Positions 7,854-17,988 of a stretch of 54,538 nucleotides of DNA are shown piece after piece. A model generated the notes under the pieces. The model did no database searches and was not told the DNA's origin. It was given only the letters and a program-made list of their open reading frames with translations. How positions within the stretch are numbered: the first letter of the stretch is position 1; every line of letters starts with the position of its first letter. Source of the DNA: Gammaproteobacteria bacterium (lineage in GTDB: Bacteria; Pseudomonadota; Gammaproteobacteria; Xanthomonadales; SZUA-36); NCBI GenBank assembly GCA_021772935.1, contig JAJFLA010000050.1, positions 1 through 54,538 of the forward strand, in the 5' to 3' direction. Both the position numbers and the translations under genes were made by a program.

Positions 7854-9887
7854 ATGAGAAATAAACAACCCCAAATAAAAAACCAAAATTCATGGGTGGT
7901 CTTCCTTGCAACAGGTTTCCTGATCATTTCACTGTTATTTGTCGCGATTACATTTTTCCTTCTGGCGCGCCAGGCCCAATACGAACAAGAGTGGGTTTCG
8001 CTTGCTACTGACGTTCAGGTCACATCGCAGCAACTGGCCAAATCTGCAGGTGAAGCAGCAAGCGGTAATCTTGACGCCTTTCTCGAACTCGGAAACGCCC
8101 TCAGTAAAATAGCCGATGCCATAGACACACTGCGCTCCGGTTCTGATTCCACCGAGCTGCCCCATATACCCGCAGCTGTTGAAACGCCAATGCAACAACT
8201 CAACCAGACCTGGGATCGCATGAGCACCAACGCGTCCAGCATCCTTGATCGCGAAAGTTTGATCCTTGAGCTGGCATCAGCACGCAACATCGTTCAGGAA
8301 AATATTCCTGGCATACAGAAAAACACTGATCTCAGCATACGTGCACTAACCCAAAGTGGTGCACCAACCAATCAGGTCGTATTTGCCAGTCGCCAGTTGG
8401 TACTGGCAGATCGAATTTTGCGCCGTGTATCTGAAGTCCTGCAGGGTGGCAGCCACGCTGTTAACGCAGCCGAGAACCTTGACCGTGATCGGGGTCTCTT
8501 CGATCAGGTACTTACCGCGCTGTTGAGTGGTAACTCAAACTTGGGAATCACTCAAGTACGCAATACCCAGGCGCTGCAATCACTGGGAAAGGTCAAGGCA
8601 CAGCTTGCAACCATCGAACCACAAATTAACGCTATTCTAAACTCGTCCGGTGATCTGTTTGAAGTACGCGGTGCTGCAGATGAGATCTTCCTCGACAGTC
8701 GTAATGTCTTTGATCAAGCGGCCAACCTCAAAAACGCCATCACAAAACTACCACAGACACGATTATGGCCATCACAAACGACCGGTGCCATAGGCCTTGC
8801 AGTGATGGTTTCTGTTGTCTGGATACTGGTTTATTCATTCCTGTCTGCAGAGCGCCAACGGGCAAAGATTGCGGCCAGGAGCAATAAGAAAAATCAGGAG
8901 GCAATCCTGAAACTATTGGACGAAATGCGATCGCTGGCCGACGGCGACCTGACAGTACAAGCTTCGGTTACCGATGACATCACTGGAGCGATTGCAGATT
9001 CGGTTAATTTTGCTATCGAACAACTTCGTGAACTGGTCAAGGGAATCAAATACACCGCCCAGCAAGTTGCCAGCTCTGCCATGGAAACCCGGGGTTCAAC
9101 ATCAGAATTAGCTAAAGCGGCAGCCGAGCAGGCCGAGCAGGTTGGTGCAGCAACAGAAACAGTACAGAAAATGTCGCAATCATTCGACACCATGGCGAAG
9201 CGCTCCAGTGAATCCAGCGATGTGGCGCACAAATCTGTTGACATCGCCCACGCGGGTGGTGAAAAGGTTCGTGAAACCATTAATGGCATGGATACCATCC
9301 GTGAGCAAATTCAGCAAACCTCCAAACGCATCAAGCGCCTGGGTGAGTCCATCCAGGAAATTGGTGACATCGTGGAACTGATCAATGGCATTGCCGAGCA
9401 AACCAATGTGCTTGCCTTGAATGCAGCGATTCAAGCAGCGTCTGCGGGTGGTGCCGGCAAAGGTTTTGCAGTCGTAGCTGATGAAGTTCAACAACTGGCA
9501 GAAAGCGCCACCAACGCTACGCGAAGAATTGAAACCCTGGTTCAGACCATCCAGGCTGATACATTCGAAGCTGTTGTATCAATGGAATCAACGATAACAG
9601 AGGTGGTTAGTGGTGCCCGTCTGGCAGAAGACGCGGGTACTGCTTTAGAACAAATCGAGTTGGCATCCAAAGATCTATCCATACTGATCGCCGGTATTTC
9701 AGAAGAGGTCAATACCCAATCGGCGACGGCTACAGATATCTCCAAATTCATGAAAAGTGTTCAAGAGCTGTCTGTGCATGCATCTAAAGGTAGCACTCAA
9801 GCTGCATCGTCAGTGGAAAAACTGGCAGAGCTGGTGATGCGGCTCAGTGATTCAGTGACCGATTTCAAACTGCCGGAAGAGGACTGA
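7854..9887 (+). CDS. pilJ: Type IV pilus methyl-accepting chemotaxis protein PilJ
   Basis: PilJ is the membrane receptor of the Chp system. The 677-residue protein has a first membrane helix (VFLATGFLIISLLFVAITFF, about residues 16-35), a periplasmic helical region with duplicated PilJ-type modules, and a second helix (IGLAVMVSVVWILVYSFL, about 315-333). A HAMP-like segment (SLADGDLTV) follows, then a long signalling coiled coil. The hairpin tip reads EQTNVLALNAAIQAASAGG followed by KGFAVVADEVQQLAES. The C-terminus has no CheR-docking pentapeptide. No methyltransferase (pilK) or methylesterase (chpB) gene is in this cluster, so adaptation by methylation may be absent or supplied elsewhere. 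Confidence 0.95.
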   Translation: MRNKQPQIKNQNSWVVFLATGFLIISLLFVAITFFLLARQAQYEQEWVSLATDVQVTSQQLAKSAGEAASGNLDAFLELGNALSKIADAIDTLRSGSDSTELPHIPAAVETPMQQLNQTWDRMSTNASSILDRESLILELASARNIVQENIPGIQKNTDLSIRALTQSGAPTNQVVFASRQLVLADRILRRVSEVLQGGSHAVNAAENLDRDRGLFDQVLTALLSGNSNLGITQVRNTQALQSLGKVKAQLATIEPQINAILNSSGDLFEVRGAADEIFLDSRNVFDQAANLKNAITKLPQTRLWPSQTTGAIGLAVMVSVVWILVYSFLSAERQRAKIAARSNKKNQEAILKLLDEMRSLADGDLTVQASVTDDITGAIADSVNFAIEQLRELVKGIKYTAQQVASSAMETRGSTSELAKAAAEQAEQVGAATETVQKMSQSFDTMAKRSSESSDVAHKSVDIAHAGGEKVRETINGMDTIREQIQQTSKRIKRLGESIQEIGDIVELINGIAEQTNVLALNAAIQAASAGGAGKGFAVVADEVQQLAESATNATRRIETLVQTIQADTFEAVVSMESTITEVVSGARLAEDAGTALEQIELASKDLSILIAGISEEVNTQSATATDISKFMKSVQELSVHASKGSTQAASSVEKLAELVMRLSDSVTDFKLPEED

Positions 9888-9948
9888 TGATAAAGGCAGC
9901 GACCATGATGGACATACTCTGCGCCGTAAAAGGTAAGGGGTTAGCCTA

Positions 9949-12900
9949 ATGCTACTGGAAGGCTCCAACGCAAGCACGGCATTAACCTGGGTACGTCCCG
10001 ACCTGGATAAACACCTGGACCAAATCCGGGCTCAGATTGAGCACCTTGCCACCAGCACTCACATCGGTGATGGTGTCGGAAAAACTGCCGAACACCTAAC
10101 GCAGCTAAAGTACACCTTTGAAACCCTGGTATTGCAGGGTGCCACGCTCGTAATCGAAGAAATGATCGCGGTTTGTACTGAACTGGAAAGCAGTAACATC
10201 CGCGAGCCACAAAAAGCATTCAGCGCGATGATGGATGCCATCGTGGTGGTGCCGTCCTATCTGGATCGCTTGCAAGCCGGACATCATGATCTGCCTATCC
10301 TTCTGCTACCGGTCATTAATGAACTGCGTGCGGCATACAATGCCAATATTGTGTCGGAAGCCACCCTGTTCGCCCCCAGCCTAGACGTCCCGCTACCGGA
10401 GTTGGAGCGCAAAGCAGACGAGCATGGGCCAGCATTTGATGAATCATTCCAGACTTTTTCCCAACGCATGTGCCGTCAATGGGAAAACGCTTTGCTGCGC
10501 TGGCTACAACGCCAGGACAATGATGAATTGTTATCACCGCTTCACTCTGTCTGCGAAACCCTACATCGCAGGGTGGAAAGAATGGATCTACGGCGACTGT
10601 GGTGGATTGCCGCTGAAGTTATTGATGGACTGCTTGATGGCGTTACCGATAATGATATGAATCTGCGCCGCCTGTTTGCCCGCCTGCACCTGACGCTCAA
10701 GACCTTGGCAGAAGGTGGAGAAGCGGCCATCGATGTTCAATCGGCCAATGCCGTTGCACAGGCATTGTTGTTTCATATCGCGCAGGCCAGGTCAGGTAGT
10801 GCTGGCGTCGATAAGCTCAGAGAACGCTTCCGATTGAAGGAGCTGATTCCTGATCGGGATGTGCTGATCCGAGCACGCGGCGCCGTCACCGGTCGTAATC
10901 GTGACTTGTACATATCCCTGGGTGTAGCAGTCCGTGATGAACTATCTCTGGTCAAGGATGCACTTGATCTTGAACTGCGAACCAGCGAAATAGAGCCTGA
11001 ACGACGCGAACAAAGTCATGAAGCCCTGCTGAGGCTAAAGGACACGTTGAAAATGATGGGTCTGGGCGATTCTGCTCAGTCCATCGAAAAACTGATGCCC
11101 ATTTTTGACGCCAGCAAGGACGTCAATCGTGAACCGGGTCAGCAGTCACGCAAATCACTTTTGATGGAGTTAGCGGCAAAATTAATACAGGTGGAGTCGG
11201 TTCTTGAAGAACAGATTGCGACACTCGGTGAGCCATTGCTTGAGGAACAGGAGTCGAGCTATATCGACCTGCCTCAACACGAACAGCGACGCATCCATGC
11301 GCACCTGCTAGACGAAACCATTTTCAGTCTGCAGCAGGTACAAGACGGTGTTCGACGTCGTTTGGACGGTGACCGAAATGCAGATTACACCACGCCAATG
11401 GAGCACATTGCCGGTGCCTTGGATTTGATTGGTGAACATGAAACAGCGGAACTGGCTCTGAAACTGCGCAATGCGCTCAGCAATCTATTGCGAGTTACCC
11501 GGTCAGAAACAACCATAGACCCTGAAAAACTGGAGATAGTCGCCGATGCAGTGGCTGCCTTTGAGCTTTACCTGGCTGGCTGTCGTGATCAACAAAGCAA
11601 TCGTGGGCGTTTCCTCAAAATACTCAAAGAGCGGTTAGCGCGTTTACCTGTCGGTGATATGGAAGTGACCGAAGTCACAACCGCAACCGCAACACCAACA
11701 CCCGTCAAGGTACCTGCAAAAGAGACCGACAGGCCGGTGGCGAAAGAATCCCTGGCAATTACACTTGAACCAGAATTACTGGCAATATTCCTGGAAGAAT
11801 ATGAATCCGTCACTGACATGCTGGTTGAAAAGACGCCATTATGGATGCAGCATCAGCAAGATGTCGGTCTGATGGCCGACATCCGCCGCGGCTTCCACAC
11901 ACTCAAAGGTAGTGGACGCATGGTGGGCGCAGATGAACTAGGTGAGTTTGCCTGGCACATTGAAGAGCTTCTCAATGCAATGCTGGAAGGCAACATTGAG
12001 GCAACTGGCGATGTTATTACGGTTGTTCGTTTAGCAGAGGCCGTATTACCCGACATAAAAAAACGCATGCTACAGCAACCTTCAAAGCTGAACTCTACTG
12101 CGATTGGGGCGATCTGCCAACAGGCTGACTACGTTGCAGGGGGTATGCCACCCGACTGGTCAAGCCTAAACGAAGTATTACCAACAGCCCTTGCTGAACT
12201 GTTACCCAGTGATTTCATTAGCGCAGCTGAAACACAAAATAAACCCACCATAGTCGACCAAAAAGCTACAGACGCTACGTTGAAAGACCTGGTATGCGAA
12301 GAACTGACAGGCAAAATCGCCATCCTGAATGGTTTGATGGATCGTATCTATAAAAACCGTAACAGCACGGCCAGTAACAATGAGCTGATCGCCATCCACA
12401 CCATTGCAGGCACGGCCGCAATTATCCCTGTGGCAGAAGAATCCGCTATTGCCAAAGCCCTGGGAGGTTTTCTCGAAACACAACGTCGAAGCGGAAGGGC
12501 ATTCAGCAACAATGCAATATGGTTGGTTGCCACCAGCCTGGTGTACTTTGAAACCTGTCTGGCCATGCATAAAGGTGACCCGGAAGCACACCTAAAGGGT
12601 GACGAAGACAACCAGGCAGGGCAGCTGCTCGCCCTGACCCTTGAATATGAAACCCCGGAAAAAGCCGCTAAAGCACTAGATTTCTTTGAAGACGCTGAGG
12701 TGATTCCAGACGCAATTACCAGCGAAGAACCTGACACTGATGTAACCGGCGAATTCGATGAAGTTGAAGAACCTGACACTGACGCAACCGTCAAGCCCGA
12801 TGAAGCTGAAGAACCTGACACTGACGTAACCGTCGAGTCCGATAAAATTGAAGCAGCGACAGTCGCCGAACAAGACCATACAAAAGAACTTGAATCCGAA

Positions 12901-15243
12901 CCTGTTGATACTGAAATACTCAAGATCTTTCTCGAAGAAGCCACGGAAATCCTGGAGCGTTGTGATTCACTACTCAACACCTGGCGTGACAATCTTTCAG
13001 ACCTCAGCATCGTCCAGAACTTGCAGCGGGAGATTCATACATTCAAGGGCGGGGCACGCATGGCGGGTATCACCGCTCTAGGTAATCTCAGCCATTCGAT
13101 GGAAACATTACTGGAGCGTATTGCTGGCCAGTTGCTGCCACCATCGCTATCAGCCATTGACGTGCTGGAACAAGGATGTGACCGGTTAAATGTCTGGGCT
13201 GAACAGGCGGGCCAGGGCATTATGCCACAGGCAGGTGCAGCGTTGAAATTGTTTGAGCAGCAGGTTGATGCATTAACCGCCGTACCGGTGCCCATCTCAA
13301 GCGTCACCGAAGAATCCGCGAGGATTGATACACCACTTGAAAAGTTGCAGGAAATTCCAAATGTCGTAGTTCCGGCGATCGAAGCCGAAGTCATTGAAGA
13401 ACCCAGTGAGGGCGCCACAGGTTCACAACTCATTCGTGTGAATGCCGACTTACTCGACTCATTGGTCAACTCGTCCGGCGAGATTAGTATCTTCCGTTCA
13501 CGCCTTGAGCAACAAGTTGGTCACATGCGTGACAACCTGAAAGAATTTGGTGAAACCGTCTCACGTTTACGGGAACAGTTCCGCAAGCTTGAGATCGAAA
13601 CCGAAACACAGATACGCTCTGGTTATCAAAAAGAAGTACCGGATGACTCGGACGAGTTTGATCCCTTGGAAATGGATCGTTTCTCTTCCATGCAACAATT
13701 GTCACGCAGCCTTTCTGAGTCGGTATCCGACCTGTTAAATTTTCAGGAATTGCTGGACGAAGCTGCACGTAAGTCTGAAGGCCTGCTGGTACAGCAATCC
13801 AGGGCCAGCACAGAACTACAAGAAGGCTTGATGCAAACCCGCATGGTGCATTTTGGCACCATAGCACCGCGCCTGCGCCGTATCATACGTACTGCAGCCA
13901 ACGAGACAGGCAAAAAAGCCCGTTTGCAACTGCGCATGACTGGTAGCGGTGACCAACTGGATCGCAACGTACTGGAAAGGATAACCGCACCGCTGGAGCA
14001 CCTGCTAAGAAACTCAATTGTGCATGGCATTGAGAAACCGAAGCTGCGGCGCAAGCTCAATAAACCGGAGGAAGGTCAGCTCAGTATAACCGTCGCCGCA
14101 GAAGCAACTGAATTTGTGGTGCGCGTGGAAGATGATGGTGCCGGCATGGATCTCAAAGCGATCCACAAACGTGCCATCCAGATGGGCTTGCTTGATAAAA
14201 ACTCCGTGCCTGCACCACAACAGTTGCTACAACTCATTCTCCAAAGCGGGTTTTCGACATCCAAAACTGTCACAGCCCTTGCCGGGCGTGGTGTCGGTAT
14301 GGATGTTGTCAATAGTGAAATCAAGCAGATTGGTGGCTCAGTGGAGATAGATTCCAAAGCCGGCATAAGCAGTCGCTTTACAATCCGAATACCATTCACA
14401 CTAGCGGTCATGCAGGCCATCGGTGTGATGGCTGGCGAGCATCGCTACCTGATTCCTGTCACCTGTGTCGCTGGCGTAGCACGTATGTTGCCCACCGATT
14501 ACCAACGTTTGCTGAAACATGAAAAACCGGAATATGAATTTGCCGGTGAGTTATATCCCATTCTTGAGCTGGAACCACTGCTAGGCGAACCTTCATCCCC
14601 GTTGGCGGGTGACACCATCTCCATTTTGATGATCAAGTCCGGTGAGCAGCGTGCCGCCTTCCGGGTACCAGAACTACTTGGACACCGCGAAATTGTCATC
14701 AAGCCAGTTGGACCACAAATCAGTAGTGTGCCCGGCATTCTCGGTGGAACAATATCGGCCAGTGGCCAGGTGGTCATCATCATTGATACTGGACCATTGA
14801 TCCGGCAAGCACTGTTGACCGGTGCGCGCCCGGCACCATCGCTGGAAACCATCGCCATTCGGCCAGCGAAAACAATGGCCATGGTCGTTGATGATTCCAT
14901 CACCATGCGCAAGGTGACCACCCGAGTACTGGAAGGTCATGATTTTGAAGTTATGACGGCCAAGGATGGGGTGGATGCACTGGAGCAAATGCAGGAGCGT
15001 ATCCCCGACATACTATTGCTGGATATTGAGATGCCACGAATGGATGGTTACCAGGTTGCAGAACACGTACGTGCCGATGCCAGGTTACGTCACATTCCTA
15101 TCGTGATGATTACCTCACGTGCCGGCATAAAACATCGTAAACGCGGCGAAAAAGCAGGCGCCAACGCCTACCTTTCCAAACCCTATAAGGAAACAGAGTT
15201 GATTAGAGAAGTTAACAAACTAACGGGCAAAGAGACGGTATAA
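9949..15243 (+). CDS. chpA: Hybrid chemotaxis kinase ChpA/PilL with Hpt domains and receiver
   Basis: The 1764-residue product is the CheA-like kinase of the pilus chemosensory system. The N-terminal ~600 residues resemble the degenerate front region of ChpA proteins. Canonical Hpt sites are His650 (FHTLKGSGRM) and His1030 (HTFKGGARM); a degenerate copy is at His817 (IHTIAGTA). A HATPase domain has its N-box near residue 1350 (LLRNSIVHGIE), then VEDDGAGMD and AGRGVGMDVV. A CheW-like domain follows, then a receiver with Asp1648/Asp1649, phosphoacceptor Asp1692 and Lys1744. Pseudomonas ChpA is longer and has many more phosphotransfer domains. An acidic tandem repeat occupies residues 926-967. 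AAGGGG precedes the ATG at good spacing. Confidence 0.95.
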   Translation: MLLEGSNASTALTWVRPDLDKHLDQIRAQIEHLATSTHIGDGVGKTAEHLTQLKYTFETLVLQGATLVIEEMIAVCTELESSNIREPQKAFSAMMDAIVVVPSYLDRLQAGHHDLPILLLPVINELRAAYNANIVSEATLFAPSLDVPLPELERKADEHGPAFDESFQTFSQRMCRQWENALLRWLQRQDNDELLSPLHSVCETLHRRVERMDLRRLWWIAAEVIDGLLDGVTDNDMNLRRLFARLHLTLKTLAEGGEAAIDVQSANAVAQALLFHIAQARSGSAGVDKLRERFRLKELIPDRDVLIRARGAVTGRNRDLYISLGVAVRDELSLVKDALDLELRTSEIEPERREQSHEALLRLKDTLKMMGLGDSAQSIEKLMPIFDASKDVNREPGQQSRKSLLMELAAKLIQVESVLEEQIATLGEPLLEEQESSYIDLPQHEQRRIHAHLLDETIFSLQQVQDGVRRRLDGDRNADYTTPMEHIAGALDLIGEHETAELALKLRNALSNLLRVTRSETTIDPEKLEIVADAVAAFELYLAGCRDQQSNRGRFLKILKERLARLPVGDMEVTEVTTATATPTPVKVPAKETDRPVAKESLAITLEPELLAIFLEEYESVTDMLVEKTPLWMQHQQDVGLMADIRRGFHTLKGSGRMVGADELGEFAWHIEELLNAMLEGNIEATGDVITVVRLAEAVLPDIKKRMLQQPSKLNSTAIGAICQQADYVAGGMPPDWSSLNEVLPTALAELLPSDFISAAETQNKPTIVDQKATDATLKDLVCEELTGKIAILNGLMDRIYKNRNSTASNNELIAIHTIAGTAAIIPVAEESAIAKALGGFLETQRRSGRAFSNNAIWLVATSLVYFETCLAMHKGDPEAHLKGDEDNQAGQLLALTLEYETPEKAAKALDFFEDAEVIPDAITSEEPDTDVTGEFDEVEEPDTDATVKPDEAEEPDTDVTVESDKIEAATVAEQDHTKELESEPVDTEILKIFLEEATEILERCDSLLNTWRDNLSDLSIVQNLQREIHTFKGGARMAGITALGNLSHSMETLLERIAGQLLPPSLSAIDVLEQGCDRLNVWAEQAGQGIMPQAGAALKLFEQQVDALTAVPVPISSVTEESARIDTPLEKLQEIPNVVVPAIEAEVIEEPSEGATGSQLIRVNADLLDSLVNSSGEISIFRSRLEQQVGHMRDNLKEFGETVSRLREQFRKLEIETETQIRSGYQKEVPDDSDEFDPLEMDRFSSMQQLSRSLSESVSDLLNFQELLDEAARKSEGLLVQQSRASTELQEGLMQTRMVHFGTIAPRLRRIIRTAANETGKKARLQLRMTGSGDQLDRNVLERITAPLEHLLRNSIVHGIEKPKLRRKLNKPEEGQLSITVAAEATEFVVRVEDDGAGMDLKAIHKRAIQMGLLDKNSVPAPQQLLQLILQSGFSTSKTVTALAGRGVGMDVVNSEIKQIGGSVEIDSKAGISSRFTIRIPFTLAVMQAIGVMAGEHRYLIPVTCVAGVARMLPTDYQRLLKHEKPEYEFAGELYPILELEPLLGEPSSPLAGDTISILMIKSGEQRAAFRVPELLGHREIVIKPVGPQISSVPGILGGTISASGQVVIIIDTGPLIRQALLTGARPAPSLETIAIRPAKTMAMVVDDSITMRKVTTRVLEGHDFEVMTAKDGVDALEQMQERIPDILLLDIEMPRMDGYQVAEHVRADARLRHIPIVMITSRAGIKHRKRGEKAGANAYLSKPYKETELIREVNKLTGKETV
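12165..12194. repeat. Second copy of the 30-bp segment beside the IS6 end
   Basis: This is the in-gene copy of the 239-268 segment, with one mismatch. It encodes LNEVLPTALA in ChpA, about residues 740-749, between the first canonical Hpt domain and the degenerate one. Here it is in a normal coding context, so this copy is probably the ancestral one. Confidence 0.8.
12724..12849 (+). repeat. Three 42-bp tandem repeats in chpA (acidic linker)
   Basis: Units 12724-12765, 12766-12807 and 12808-12849 each encode a 14-residue block beginning EEPDTD and rich in Asp, Glu, Val and Thr. The units differ at several positions. They form an acidic, probably disordered linker between the degenerate Hpt-like region and the last canonical Hpt domain. 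In-frame tandem units of this kind often vary in number between strains. Confidence 0.85.
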
Positions 15244-15244
15244 C

Positions 15245-15706
15245 ATGACCGAGCAAGAAATTCGTACGATTATGGCACCTCTAACAGATGGTCACGTGCT
15301 GCTTCCAAACAGCGCCGTGGCCGAAGTGCTGGATTTCACATCACCCGAACCGCTCAAGCAGTCACCGGCATGGTTACTGGGTGATCTGACCTGGCGCGGC
15401 TGGCAAGTGCCGGTCATCAGTTATGAGCAATTGATTGACAATGTTGAAAGTAACCCCATCACATCAAAAACACGCATCCTGATCATCAAAACACTCGGCG
15501 AATCCACTCAGGTTGTTTACATTGGCCTGCTGATACAGGGTTTGCCCAAGCTGAAAAAGTTAAGCGTAGATTCCCTGCTTGAACAACAGACCGTTGAATT
15601 GCCGAAAACACTGTTCAGTAAGGTTTATGTCGATGACCTGCTTGGCCTGATCCCGGATATTGGCGAACTCACACGGATCGTAGAACAGGCAGCGTATGGA
15701 AAGTAG
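15245..15706 (+). CDS. chpC: CheW-like adaptor ChpC
   Basis: The 153-residue product is a compact CheW-fold protein, the second adaptor of the Chp system. It has HVLLPNSAVAEVLDF at the front, SPAWLLGDLTWRGWQVPVISYEQL in the middle and VYVDDLLGLIPD at the end. It starts two bases after the chpA stop and is the last gene of the operon. The chpB methylesterase gene, which lies between chpA and chpC in Pseudomonas, is absent. Downstream it converges with rsmE after 49 bp. Confidence 0.88.
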   Translation: MTEQEIRTIMAPLTDGHVLLPNSAVAEVLDFTSPEPLKQSPAWLLGDLTWRGWQVPVISYEQLIDNVESNPITSKTRILIIKTLGESTQVVYIGLLIQGLPKLKKLSVDSLLEQQTVELPKTLFSKVYVDDLLGLIPDIGELTRIVEQAAYGK

Positions 15707-15755
15707 GGTGGCCCTCAATACCCAGCCTGCTTTATCAGCAAACACGGGCTAGCGA

Positions 15756-16484
15756 CTACAAATCTCCAGCAGACGCCTGTAAAACCGAGATCGCCACAGG
15801 CCCCGCTGTCTCTGTGCGCAAAACCCTGGGCCCAAGGGATACTGCCGTGAGACCACTGGCCTGCGCTTGTTCCATTTCTTCATCGGTAAAACCACCCTCC
15901 GGTCCAATCAAAATGGAGATAGCGTCACCTATAACTGAAAACGATGAAATTGTAATTTTTGCTAGCGGGTCAAGCACCAATCGTGGCGTTGCAGCCTTAT
16001 CTGCTAACCATTCATCCAGGGAAAGCGGAGCATTTACATTGGGAACAACAGCTCGTCCGCTTTGTTCACAGGCTGAAATCACGAGCCGTTGCCAATGGGC
16101 CAAACGTTTAGCCTGTCTTGCATTATCAAGGCGGACTTCAACTCGACGACTGGTCACCGGCTGAATACAAAACACACCCAGCTCCGTGGCCTTTTGCAGA
16201 GAATAGTCCATTCGCTCACCTCGACTGATTGCCTGCACCAACGTGATTTTCAATGGCGACTCATTGCCGGGTACCTTGCTATCAAGCAAGTTGACCAAAA
16301 TGCGTTGACCTTGAATCTCGCAAACTTCTCCTGAGTAGTCCCATCCATCGCCATTGAACAATGTTACCGGGTCACCTTTGGCTAATCGCAACACACGTGT
16401 CAGGTAATGGCTTGTTGAGCCCACCAATTCAACCTGGTCGGCCAGTGACATTGACTGCGATGTGTATACGCGGGATTGACGCAT
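15756..16484 (-). CDS. rsmE: 16S rRNA (uracil-1498-N3)-methyltransferase
   Basis: RsmE is a SPOUT-class methyltransferase acting on 16S rRNA U1498. The 242-residue product shows the N-terminal PUA-like region (HYLTRVLRLAKGDPVTLFNGDG), the KATELGVFCIQPVTSRR block and the C-terminal knot motif LIGPEGGFTDEEMEQA followed by LGPRVLRTETA. These are diagnostic. It begins eight bases after bioA on the minus strand, so the two are co-transcribed. The bioA-rsmE pairing beside the Chp cluster is also seen in Pseudomonas. Confidence 0.96.
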   Translation of the reverse strand: MRQSRVYTSQSMSLADQVELVGSTSHYLTRVLRLAKGDPVTLFNGDGWDYSGEVCEIQGQRILVNLLDSKVPGNESPLKITLVQAISRGERMDYSLQKATELGVFCIQPVTSRRVEVRLDNARQAKRLAHWQRLVISACEQSGRAVVPNVNAPLSLDEWLADKAATPRLVLDPLAKITISSFSVIGDAISILIGPEGGFTDEEMEQAQASGLTAVSLGPRVLRTETAGPVAISVLQASAGDL

Positions 16485-16492
16485 GAGCAGAG

Positions 16493-17875
16493 TTAACCCT
16501 GGGTCGCCAAATCGATACCGCCCATGGCAGCTTTTGCCATTAAATTAATCTCCTCGGAATTAACAACATAAGGCGGCATAAAATAAACAACGTTGCCTAT
16601 CGGACGAAGCAGTACTCCCTGCGCCATGGCATATTCATACACTTTCATACCCCGCCGCTGTTTCCAGTCGTATTCAATCATGGGTTCGCGCTGTGCCACC
16701 ATTTCTACCGCCAGAATCATACCAGTCTGACGGATGTCACCAATGTGCTCATGATCCCGCAAAGGTGAAATTGCCTCCAACATCTGCTGAGCCAGTAGCC
16801 GGTTGTCGGCCAACACATCACGCTGTTCAAACAACTCCAGCGTCGCCAGTGCCGCCGCGCAGGCCAGCGCGTTGCCGGTGTAACTATGTGAGTGTAAAAA
16901 CCCCCTCAAAGTAGTGTACTCATCATAAAACGCCGCATAAACTTTATCACTGGTCATCACGGCTGACATTGGCAGGTAACCACCCGTCAAACCCTTGGAA
17001 ATGCACATAAAATCCGGTGAAACACCACCTTGTTCACAAGCAAACATGGTACCAGTTCGCCCAAAGCCCACTGCAATCTCATCGGCAATCAGGTGAACCC
17101 GATATTCATCACACAAAGCCCGCAAACCCGTCAGGTAGGAAGGCGGATACATACGCATGCCGCCAGCACATTGAACCAGTGGCTCGATGATGACTGCACA
17201 TATCTCACCTTCGTTCTGTGCAAATATCTTACGCAGATCAGACAGCTTATTGCTGGCATGGGCGTCCCATTGCTCGCGTGGCAAGGCAAAACAATCCGGG
17301 CTGGGCGCAACCAATGGCTCCATCAACAATGGTTCGTAGGCCTGTTTGAACAGCCCGGCATCACCTACGCTTAATGCACCCAAAGTATCGCCGTGGTAAC
17401 TGTTGGACAAAGTCACGAAACGCGTACGACCTTCTTCACCGATGTTGCGCCAGTAATGAAAGCTCATTTTCAGTGAGATTTCGACGGCAGAAGCGCCACT
17501 ATCGGCAAAAAACACCCGCTCCAGCCCTGCTGGTGTGATGTTGACCAGTTTCTCAGCCAGGCGCACAACCGGTTCATGGGTGACGCCCGCCAACAGGACA
17601 TGTTCCAGACGACTGGCCTGTTCACTGACGGCCTGGCTGATGTGTCGGTTGGTATGCCCAAACAGATTAACCCACCAGGAACTAATGGCATCGATATAGC
17701 GCTTGCCCTCCATATCCTCCAACCATACGCCCTGAGCGCTACTGACCGGCAACAATGACAGCCATTCATGGTCTTTCATTTGTGTCGTGGGGTGCCACAG
17801 TACAGCGAGGTCACGCTGGCGGATTGCTTCGTTTTTACTCAAACCTGTCATCCTCTTACTAATCTTTGAAATCAC
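16493..17875 (-). CDS. bioA: Adenosylmethionine-8-amino-7-oxononanoate aminotransferase
   Basis: BioA makes 7,8-diaminopelargonic acid in biotin synthesis using S-adenosylmethionine as amino donor and PLP as cofactor. The 460-residue class-III aminotransferase has HPTTQMKDHEW, RYIDAISSWWVNLFGH, the FFADSGASAVEISLKMSFHYW block, the LIADEIAVGFGRTG segment and the PLP-lysine motif CISKGLTGGYLPMSAVM. An in-frame ATG at 17851 (MTGLSKNEAI) is a plausible shorter start. It is divergent from the inositol-phosphatase-like gene and shares a roughly 110-bp promoter region with it. Confidence 0.96.
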   Translation of the reverse strand: MISKISKRMTGLSKNEAIRQRDLAVLWHPTTQMKDHEWLSLLPVSSAQGVWLEDMEGKRYIDAISSWWVNLFGHTNRHISQAVSEQASRLEHVLLAGVTHEPVVRLAEKLVNITPAGLERVFFADSGASAVEISLKMSFHYWRNIGEEGRTRFVTLSNSYHGDTLGALSVGDAGLFKQAYEPLLMEPLVAPSPDCFALPREQWDAHASNKLSDLRKIFAQNEGEICAVIIEPLVQCAGGMRMYPPSYLTGLRALCDEYRVHLIADEIAVGFGRTGTMFACEQGGVSPDFMCISKGLTGGYLPMSAVMTSDKVYAAFYDEYTTLRGFLHSHSYTGNALACAAALATLELFEQRDVLADNRLLAQQMLEAISPLRDHEHIGDIRQTGMILAVEMVAQREPMIEYDWKQRRGMKVYEYAMAQGVLLRPIGNVVYFMPPYVVNSEEINLMAKAAMGGIDLATQG

Positions 17876-17988
17876 TCGGAGTCTGGTATCATGGAGAGTC
17901 GAAGCCGGCCTTGCAAGCCGCGTTGTACATCAAGGTAAAATTTCCCAAATCACCGATCACCGGGTATCCAAACCATGCCGCAATCACC

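Noticed and set aside
9905-9949. 14-residue frame ending TAATG at the chpA start
   Set aside because: It could couple translation into chpA, but it is too short to support and AAGGGG already serves chpA.
12348-13010. 220-residue minus-strand frame inside chpA
   Set aside because: Serine-rich low-complexity translation of the antisense of an intact gene, including its tandem repeat.
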